From positions 10,822 through 23,655 of the forward strand of contig NVQY01000009.1 in the NCBI GenBank assembly GCA_002400675.1: a DNA stretch of 12,834 nt, written 5' to 3'. Below are positions 7,400 through 12,834 of this stretch, one piece after another. The stretch comes from Paracoccaceae bacterium. GTDB lineage: Bacteria; Pseudomonadota; Alphaproteobacteria; Rhodobacterales; Rhodobacteraceae. Made by a program: the position numbers and the translations under genes. The number at the start of each line of letters is the position of its first letter. Position 1 is the stretch's first letter. The notes below the pieces were generated by a model that made no database searches, was not told where the DNA came from, and saw only the letters and a list, made by a program, of their open reading frames with translations.

Positions 7400-7477
7400 A
7401 TTCAGAAATCGTGGTCGAGCCGTTAACAAGTAGCTTAGACTGCACCACATCAAAGGGCGGGCTACGGCCCGTCTTTT
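7400..7477 (+). ncRNA. tracrRNA for the type II-C system
   Basis: This is the trans-activating RNA that pairs with the CRISPR repeat and loads Cas9. The anti-repeat spans 7401-7427: TTCAGAAATCGTGGTC (7401-7416) is the perfect complement of repeat positions 11-26. A G-G mismatch at 7417 follows, then AGCCG (7418-7422) complements repeat positions 5-9, and AAC (7425-7427) pairs with the repeat's first three bases beside a G-U pair and a bulged T. Downstream, GTAG/CTGC (one G-U pair, loop CTTAGA) at about 7430-7443 may be a nexus-like hairpin, and the RNA ends in a strong terminator hairpin. It is divergent from cas9 and on the same strand as the crRNA sense of the lone repeat. The predicted length is about 78 bases. 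Confidence 0.9.
7456..7477 (+). terminator. Rho-independent terminator of tracrRNA
   Basis: The stem GGCGGGC...GCCCGTC (7456-7462 with 7467-7473, one G-T pair) has a TACG loop and is followed by TTTT (7474-7477). It also lies downstream of the convergent fic gene and might weakly stop transcription from that side, though no good T-run follows on the minus strand. Confidence 0.85.
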
Positions 7478-7521
7478 CATTTCCAAAAGACAGGGCCGCC
7501 ATCGAAAGTATCTTTGGGGCT

Positions 7522-8610
7522 CTACCCCGTCCCATCCATAAACAGCGCCACCAGTGGCACGTTAATGTAATAGTTGCTGCGCCCTGATTGGTGTTTTTCG
7601 ACAATTTTATATTCTGCGAGCGTGTCGAGATACTTCGATGCGGTCTGCCGGGTTATGCCCAGATCGTGCACGAGGAAGTCGATCCGCGTATAGGGATGGC
7701 GAAACAGGTTGTTAAGCAGATCTTGACTGTAGATCTTGGGAAGTTCGTCGCGCAACCGGTGCTTGGTTTCAGACATCTGCAAACGGATGGCCTCAACCAG
7801 GTCCAGTGTCGTTTTCGCCGTCTCGGTCACAGCCGTTAGCATATAGAGAACCCAGTCCTCCCAGGCATTATCGTCGCGAACAGCCTGAAGATGGTGGTAA
7901 TAATCGCCCTTGGTCCGGGTGATGTAGCGGCTGAGATAGAGGATCGGGATATCAAGCAACCCGGTGCGTGTCAGATAGAGCACGTTCAGGATGCGGCCGA
8001 TTCGCCCGTTGCCATCCGGAAAGGGGTGAATGCTTTCGAACTGATGATGGATCAACGCCATCTTGATCAGCGGATCAAGATCGCAGGCCGCATCATTGTT
8101 GACGAATTTCTCAAGTGCGGACATCTGATCAACAATTTCACGTTGATCCTGTGGCGGCACATATACCATGTCGTGCGTGGCCTCGTGTCTCAGAGCCGTT
8201 CCGGGCGTGGCGCGAAATCCATCACTGCGACCTTTGAGGAGCCGGAACATGTCGACCAGCGTGCCGTTGGTAATCAGACCATCCATATCCAGCAAACGGC
8301 CGAACCCCAGCTTGATAGCATCCCGATAGAGCGCGACTTCCTTGGCGGCACCCGACTGTGGTCCTTCGGGGAAAAGATCGGCCTGAAACAGTTCGTCCTG
8401 CGTCGTGACGATGTTTTCGATCTCGGACGAGGCCTTGGCCTCTTGCAGCGCCAATGTGTCAATCAGGATGCCCTGATTAGGGATGGTGGCGGCGCGCCCT
8501 TTGAGTTCGGCAAGCGCGCGGTTAGCAGCGGCAAGCGCCTTCAGGATCGGCACAGTTTCCAGGTCAACCGGAGGAGGCAGGTCAGGTATTATGTAGGTTG
8601 GTTTTAACAT
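7522..8610 (-). CDS. fic: Fic-domain AMP-transferase, class II, with C-terminal HTH
   Basis: This 362-residue protein belongs to the Fic family, which usually transfers AMP from ATP to hydroxyl side chains of target proteins. The active-site motif HPFPDGNGRIGR is complete at 195-206, with catalytic H195. An inhibitory-helix motif S-x-x-x-E-N occurs at 61-66 (SSEIEN), ahead of the Fic fold, placing it in the class II, N-terminally self-inhibited group like Shewanella SoFic. Residues about 300-345 form a winged-helix-like region (DFLVHDLGITRQTASKYLDT), suggesting DNA binding and perhaps autoregulation. The ATG at 8608-8610 follows GGTGG closely. It converges on the tracrRNA. No antitoxin-like partner is adjacent, which fits a self-inhibited stand-alone enzyme. 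The target is unknown. Confidence 0.93.
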   Translation of the reverse strand: MLKPTYIIPDLPPPVDLETVPILKALAAANRALAELKGRAATIPNQGILIDTLALQEAKASSEIENIVTTQDELFQADLFPEGPQSGAAKEVALYRDAIKLGFGRLLDMDGLITNGTLVDMFRLLKGRSDGFRATPGTALRHEATHDMVYVPPQDQREIVDQMSALEKFVNNDAACDLDPLIKMALIHHQFESIHPFPDGNGRIGRILNVLYLTRTGLLDIPILYLSRYITRTKGDYYHHLQAVRDDNAWEDWVLYMLTAVTETAKTTLDLVEAIRLQMSETKHRLRDELPKIYSQDLLNNLFRHPYTRIDFLVHDLGITRQTASKYLDTLAEYKIVEKHQSGRSNYYINVPLVALFMDGTG

Positions 8611-8654
8611 GTCGCCACCATCATGTTAAATAAATGCAGTTTTGTTAACATCAA
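8603..8654 (-). promoter_or_regulatory. fic promoter with palindromic operator
   Basis: TTTAACATG (8603-8611) and CATGTTAAA (8622-8630) form a perfect 9-bp inverted repeat with a 10-base spacer that covers the fic start codon and ribosome site. A further palindrome, TGTTAACA (8643-8650), repeats the TTAACAT half-site, so three half-sites are spaced at roughly 20 bases. On the minus strand a possible promoter, TTGATG (8649-8654) and TATTTA (8627-8632) with a 16-base gap, is overlapped by these sites. Binding by the Fic protein's own HTH would give autorepression, but that is inference. Confidence 0.55.
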
Positions 8655-8741
8655 ATATGAGAAATGTTCGTAGATCGCCGTTTTTGCAACATTACGAGCT
8701 GTCAGTGCTTTGCCTCTGTTATGAGCTCTGTGATGGCGGTT

Positions 8742-8831
8742 TCACGACTTCAATGCTCTGGCGACATTCTGCCTGATCCATTCTTTCCCAGTCGATGTCC
8801 TCACACCGAGAGTGTTTGCCCGATCTGCGAC
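8742..8831 (-). pseudogene. Possible serine recombinase C-terminal remnant
   Basis: The last 30 codons of this frame read ADRANTLGVRTSTGKEW...NVARALKS. That resembles the small C-terminal motif of resolvase-type serine recombinases (a helix followed by a G.RT..G..W.. turn and a basic helix). The frame stays open up to about 9020, but the upstream part is low-quality sequence rich in Trp and Cys and shows no recombinase homology. It lies downstream of, and on the same strand as, the intact serine recombinase, so it may be the tail of an older copy. The call rests on a short pattern only. Confidence 0.35.
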
Positions 8832-9033
8832 CATTGAGTCACCAGGCGCTTTGGGGCGCTCGCTGGCTGCGTCCGCCGGCCAGAATGATACCTGACAGAG
8901 CAAAACTTGTAACGCGCACCATTCGCGCGCCCAGCGACCCGGACGCATATCGCCAGAATGTGGCGAAGGGAGGATCCAGCCACCCGGACGCGGTAGCACC
9001 AGCATGCATCCCCATTGCATCCATGAAAAAACC

Positions 9034-9987
9034 CTAGGACTTCGACTTACTCACATGCTGGCCCGTCGGTCCCAACAGGGATGACGAGCCATTCCTCACC
9101 AGGGATCCGAACATGCCGAAACCGGGGTGATCCTTGTAGGCGATGGAAACCGGAACATATTCCTCGTCGGCATCCGCCACGCTGACAGCCTGTTGATTAT
9201 GATCTGCATCATCGGCGACTTGGAAATCAAGCAAAGGCCACTCCAGGACTGTAGTTAGGTCACCAGATTCAATTTCGCGCCGGCGGGTTATCTCATGCTT
9301 TGCTTTTTCAAGCGGCTTCCTGATGCTTCCGGCTGTCCAGGGGCGACGTTCGTTGCGCTTTTCGCTAACAAGATTGTGTGGTCCGGAGCGGTTCACGATT
9401 TCGACCAGCTCGCGCAATATCATCTTCTCCCACCCGGGCGTATGTTTGAGAAAGTCGGCGAGTTCCTGGGTTTTGCGATCAGCTCTGACAATGTTCGAGA
9501 TCGCACCATTGCGCTGTGCGACATCCAGGTTCGTAGGGTTCCCCAGTTTCACACCACGCGCCTTCGCACGCGCCATTCCTTCACGGGCACGCCGTGCGAT
9601 TTCGTTATGGTCGCGTTGTGCATTTCCGATCAGACGTTCGAGCGTCTTTCGACCAACGCGGCGGCGTTCTGCGACGGAAATAACCGGCACGTCGTTTTCG
9701 AACAACTCCTGCAACACACCTAGATGGCGTGCCAGTCGATCTACGCTGGGCACGAGGATGGCGGCGCTCTGCTCTTTGGCGATCTGTATCGCGCGCCGCA
9801 AACCAGGGCGGTGAACATGCCCCTCGGCCCCGGCAGCCGTGCAGTCGTCTTCCTCGATGGTAAGCAGCTCCAGCTTCTTGTCGTCACAATAACCGCGAAG
9901 CATGTGGCCCTGTTCGTCGAGGCTGATCCCATCATCTGCTTGTCTGGGTGTTGATACCCTTATGTAACCGACGATCTTCTGCTTCAT
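9034..9987 (-). CDS. Serine recombinase of resolvase/invertase type
   Basis: This 317-residue protein has a resolvase catalytic domain at about 1-145: YIRVSTPRQ with nucleophile S12, SLDEQ, RPGLRRAI, and VDRLARHLGVLQELF, followed by the long E-helix (EIARRAREGMARAKARGVKLGNP). Serine recombinases cut both strands through a phosphoserine link and invert, resolve or integrate DNA. Residues about 165-240 contain a second G...W..GSI...L pattern usual for the DNA-binding tail. The final 75 residues are acidic and low in recognisable features. At 317 residues it is longer than Tn3 resolvase and shorter than large phage-type integrases. The ATG at 9985-9987 follows a weak AGAGACA. A perfect inverted repeat 64 bases upstream is a likely binding or crossover site. 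Confidence 0.9.
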   Translation of the reverse strand: MKQKIVGYIRVSTPRQADDGISLDEQGHMLRGYCDDKKLELLTIEEDDCTAAGAEGHVHRPGLRRAIQIAKEQSAAILVPSVDRLARHLGVLQELFENDVPVISVAERRRVGRKTLERLIGNAQRDHNEIARRAREGMARAKARGVKLGNPTNLDVAQRNGAISNIVRADRKTQELADFLKHTPGWEKMILRELVEIVNRSGPHNLVSEKRNERRPWTAGSIRKPLEKAKHEITRRREIESGDLTTVLEWPLLDFQVADDADHNQQAVSVADADEEYVPVSIAYKDHPGFGMFGSLVRNGSSSLLGPTGQHVSKSKS

Positions 9988-10302
9988 TTATGTGTCTCTG
10001 TTTGTATTGTCTGTGCGACGTAAGTGCCTGTGTATGTTGCTTATAGCATGTGTTCATGACTAAGGTAAGGGGGTTAGTCATGAACAGGTGAGAAAGAGAT
10101 ACCGCGACAGCGTTCTACGTCAAATGTTCGCCGAGATAACGCCGCGCTAAGCTGCGTTACTCCAACGATGTAGTCCGCAAAGATTTGGAAGGTCGGGTCG
10201 GGCACCCTGCGTGCTCAGTGGCTTTGGTGGGATCCAATGAATTAGGCAAATGTAGACATGCCGTTATGCGAAACAGGGCCACTTTGAAACTAAGAAAATC
10301 TA
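9988..10302. other. Intergenic region upstream of serine recombinase
   Basis: Apart from the 13-bp inverted repeat at 10051-10086, I see no gene or RNA here. Positions 10087-10290 show no convincing promoter, repeat or reading frame. The region receives the end of the large minus-strand gene and precedes the recombinase gene. Confidence 0.4.
10051..10086. repeat. Perfect 13-bp inverted repeat upstream of recombinase
   Basis: TGTTCATGACTAA (10051-10063) and TTAGTCATGAACA (10074-10086) are exact reverse complements around the 10-base purine-rich spacer GGTAAGGGGG. The site is 64 bases upstream of the serine recombinase start. Size and symmetry fit a dimer binding site, either an operator or a recombination subsite, although the spacer is long for a resolvase crossover core. 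Confidence 0.8.
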
Positions 10303-10310
10303 CTAGATTT
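10296..10310 (-). terminator. Weak terminator-like hairpin at gene end
   Basis: On the minus strand, AAATCT and AGATTT form a 6-bp stem around three bases that overlap the TAG stop of the large gene, followed by a short T-rich run (TTCTT). The stem is AT-rich and short, so termination would be weak at best. Confidence 0.3.
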
Positions 10311-12681
10311 CATGACTCTCATCACCTTTGGCGAACCCTTTCCGGATTTTGGCGCCGGCACCACTTGGTAGATGTTTGTCGAGGAAATCTCCAACGGCAT
10401 CCAAAGGTTTGCCCAGGACGGTATCATACACCCCGGGTTTGATGGCAAAGTGCTGCCTCAGTTTGCTCGCGGCGCGCAGGGCGGCCCCGTCACAAGGAGA
10501 CAGGTCCGCAACTTTGAACAGTAATTCTACACACTGGGCCTCTGTCGTCGGCGCGGACCCGAGTTCGGCAAGGTCTTCGATTGCGGCAACAAGATCATCC
10601 TGCGCTCGTGATGCCATCCAATCCGAAATACCTGACTGATCCTTCAGAACTGACCGGACTTTGTCCGGACGATCAGAGAGTTGGCGGATACGCCGCTGCA
10701 CAGCTTCGGACTGGGCGGTTTGAAGGTCCGCTCCAAGGGAGATCAGTTGTTTCAGCCAGTCCGCCATCAAAAATTCCTGGGCCTTGCCCTTGACGAAACC
10801 ATTGCCCAGTAACGCCGCACATGCGACAGCCGGTCCCAGAACGAGCGCCCCTGCAGGGCCAATCACCACCAGACCCAACCAGGCCCCGGCCTTTCCTCCG
10901 GCCAATCCGAGCATACCACGGGATGACCCATCGAGAAGAAGCCAGGCGGGCAAGTCGCTGACAGGGATTTGCCCTTTCAGAACGCCGATACCGCCCCGCA
11001 ATGCACCAATAGACAGGGCAATTTCCAGAATATCAGGGTCGGCAAGATCGATGGCGTGCCCCAGCGCATCGGCAATTTGGCTTTCGATATCCTCTATCTC
11101 GAACCCGGGAAGTGTGGTGACCAGATCAGCCCAATCCTCTCCGCGTTCCGCCGCCTTCTCTGCTAGCGCTTTGTTGGCGATGACCGGGATATTCGGATAC
11201 TTCTTGAAATGCTCGGTCAGGTTCGACAATTCAGTTCCGAATTTCACCTGAACAGGATTGCCGTCGACGATCAGGTCGAGACCCGGCGTGTTGCTGAGTT
11301 CAGTGAGGGCCACGTCGTGACCATCGGCAACAAGCTGATCGAGCGCCAAGCGCTCGGCTGTGTAGCCGCGCAAAGAATATCCGGCACCTCGAAGAGCGAA
11401 ATTCTGGGCTTCCAACGCAAAGCTGAGTGGATCGCCCAAGTCCGCGGCGCGTGAGAAATCCGCAGCCGCGATAACATTCGGATCGATCGCCATGGCATGC
11501 CACAGCATCTCGCCAGCCGTCAACACCGCCGTAAGGCCGGCATCGGTCACATCGCTCATGTCCCGTTTGCGGTCCCAGGAGGCCGGAGGCTGGCCAGCGG
11601 GCGTTGGCAGCGCGGACAGAAACTGGCTATTCATCAGTGACAACCGGCTTCTCAGTTCCGTCCGTTCCTGTCGCGACAAGTGTCCGAATGCGGACGAGGG
11701 AACCTTGTCCAGTTTCCGCATGTCAGCCAGAAACGCCGCCAGACCATCCCCGGTTTCGCGGCTGTCGGACATGGCAAGCAGAACGCACATTCGGGCCGCA
11801 ACCTGGCTGCGGACAACCTGCGACCCTTTGCCCATCGCCAGCCACCCCATCGCACCTATGCCTATGACCACCGTAGCCGGGCTGATCAATGTCGCCAGCA
11901 GTGACACCAAAACAGGCCCGCTGACCATCGGGATCCATGCGCTAAGCTTGGCCGCAAGAATGTAAGGGGCGAAACCGGCCTGTCCGACAACAGCCGCGAA
12001 GGCGATCCAACCTCCCCCGCCAGCAATCGCTTTGCGCGCTGCGTTGTGACCTTTTCGTAGTGCCTCAGCCATTTCAGGATCGGCATGTTTTTCAGCGGAT
12101 TTCACGATATCCGGGTTTGCGAACAAGTTCAGAATTTCTTCTCGCACCAGATACGGGAAAGGCAATGGGTCTGTGCCGGTCAGCATATCGCGCCCTGCAC
12201 TCCAGAGATCCTGTGCCTTATTGGCGACCTTCTTCGCGACATCTGCCTCACTGGACGCTTCTTCATCTGGCACCGTCAGATTTTTCTTGCGTTGCGCGAC
12301 AAGGGAAGGTGTCAGCCTTTCCGATGCACGAACAGCCAGGGCCGCAGCGGCTTTCCGGGCAGATTTCGAGGACAGTGGAACCATCGACGGCACCGCCAGG
12401 GCATCGGACAGACGGATCCACAGCCGGTGTCTTAGTAACGCGTCGGAATCAGATGAATCCATCAACCGTCGGATTGCGGCGTCGAGTGGATCTGCGGCGT
12501 CATCGTCTACAATCTTCAAGAATTTCCCTAGGTCTTCAACTGCGCCCTTGGCGAGGAAAACGCTGCCGATCTCTTCCAGCCACGCGAGGAACGAACAGAT
12601 TTCAGGTCGCTGAAGCGCCCCAAGACCAGAAAGGATGGCAGTTGCAGGTATCGGAAGGGTTGTGTTCTGTGTGTTCGACAT
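10303..12681 (-). CDS. Large membrane-associated protein with PD-(D/E)XK-like motif
   Basis: I do not recognise this 792-residue protein as a named family. With numbering from the ATG at 12679-12681, residues 1-200 are mostly charged helices. Residues about 221-284 are glycine-rich and hydrophobic, with two or three possible membrane helices (from GGGGWIAFAAVV to IGIGAMGWLAMG). A globular region at about 435-510 carries a nuclease-like pattern: a helix with E443 (YTAERLALD), then D469 in GLDLIVDG and Q478-V-K480 in NPVQVKFG, the D...QxK arrangement seen in Mrr-type PD-(D/E)XK domains. Residues about 589-630 form a second glycine-rich hydrophobic hairpin, followed by a helical tail. There is no signal peptide. 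Its neighbours are a recombinase and defence genes, so a membrane-tied nuclease effector is a reasonable guess, not a demonstrated role. An upstream ATG at 12745-12747 would add 22 residues; neither start has a clear ribosome site, and the upstream 66 bases are AT-rich. Confidence 0.8.
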   Translation of the reverse strand: MSNTQNTTLPIPATAILSGLGALQRPEICSFLAWLEEIGSVFLAKGAVEDLGKFLKIVDDDAADPLDAAIRRLMDSSDSDALLRHRLWIRLSDALAVPSMVPLSSKSARKAAAALAVRASERLTPSLVAQRKKNLTVPDEEASSEADVAKKVANKAQDLWSAGRDMLTGTDPLPFPYLVREEILNLFANPDIVKSAEKHADPEMAEALRKGHNAARKAIAGGGGWIAFAAVVGQAGFAPYILAAKLSAWIPMVSGPVLVSLLATLISPATVVIGIGAMGWLAMGKGSQVVRSQVAARMCVLLAMSDSRETGDGLAAFLADMRKLDKVPSSAFGHLSRQERTELRSRLSLMNSQFLSALPTPAGQPPASWDRKRDMSDVTDAGLTAVLTAGEMLWHAMAIDPNVIAAADFSRAADLGDPLSFALEAQNFALRGAGYSLRGYTAERLALDQLVADGHDVALTELSNTPGLDLIVDGNPVQVKFGTELSNLTEHFKKYPNIPVIANKALAEKAAERGEDWADLVTTLPGFEIEDIESQIADALGHAIDLADPDILEIALSIGALRGGIGVLKGQIPVSDLPAWLLLDGSSRGMLGLAGGKAGAWLGLVVIGPAGALVLGPAVACAALLGNGFVKGKAQEFLMADWLKQLISLGADLQTAQSEAVQRRIRQLSDRPDKVRSVLKDQSGISDWMASRAQDDLVAAIEDLAELGSAPTTEAQCVELLFKVADLSPCDGAALRAASKLRQHFAIKPGVYDTVLGKPLDAVGDFLDKHLPSGAGAKIRKGFAKGDESHEI

Positions 12682-12834
12682 ATGCGCAATATGGTGAATG
12701 CCCAAGTGTTGTTCAAGCAGTTGAAAGTTATATGTTTCCACCCACATATCTGGTCAGCATTTTGAAGAACATGCCCTGTGGTCACTCTCGGAGACCTTGC
12801 GGCAGGGTTCGTTCTGCAACCACGGGAGGTTCCG

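Noticed and set aside
8839..9024. Minus-strand frame containing GIILAGGRSQR, resembling the MobA nucleotide-binding start
   Set aside because: The match is only a few residues, it sits at the end and not the start of the frame, and nothing that follows supports a MobA protein.
12748..12834. Right edge checked for a tRNA-end duplicate or a gene start
   Set aside because: No match to the tRNA-Pro 3' end and no supported coding start was found.

Overview
The window looks like part of an alphaproteobacterial genome, most likely Rhodobacterales. The support is indirect: high-GC coding sequence, the style of the integrase and HsdR remnant, and a type II-C CRISPR-Cas layout with a 36-bp repeat. No ribosomal or housekeeping protein marker is present, so the placement is an inference. 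Apart from one tRNA, almost everything belongs to mobile or defence functions, so I read it as the left part of a genomic island inserted at a tRNA gene.

Layout. Positions 1-383 hold no gene I can support. A complete tRNA-Pro(CGG) with encoded CCA lies at 384-460. Beyond it, on the minus strand, come a tyrosine integrase (592-1611) and an overlapping excisionase-like HTH gene (to 1781). A non-coding stretch with several small dyads follows (1782-2137). Next is a broken 3' fragment of a type I restriction gene, hsdR, with an in-frame TAG (2138 to about 2632). It abuts a single 36-bp CRISPR repeat (2690-2725) and a long hairpin (2724-2774). Then come cas2, cas1 and cas9, all minus strand, in an order that reads cas9-cas1-cas2. 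A divergent tracrRNA with its own promoter and terminator lies just upstream of cas9 (about 7400-7477, plus strand).

The right half carries a class II Fic AMP-transferase gene with a striking operator-like palindrome over its start codon (7522-8610), the tail of a second recombinase (8742 to about 8830), a serine recombinase (9034-9987) with a perfect 13-bp inverted repeat upstream (10051-10086), and a large unrecognised protein (10303-12681 or 12747). That protein has two glycine-rich hydrophobic segments on either side of a PD-(D/E)XK-like nuclease motif.

How it fits together. The CRISPR system is nearly complete on paper. The repeat and the tracrRNA anti-repeat pair over 16 contiguous bases, and cas1, cas2 and all Cas9 catalytic residues are present. 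Yet cas9 has one in-frame TAA at codon 488, exactly where the recognition lobe meets the nuclease lobe, and the array is reduced to one repeat joined to foreign hsdR sequence. The system is therefore either freshly dead or an unusual split-Cas9 arrangement. The best candidate for something undescribed is the large membrane-plus-nuclease protein beside the serine recombinase; the second is the Fic gene's operator.
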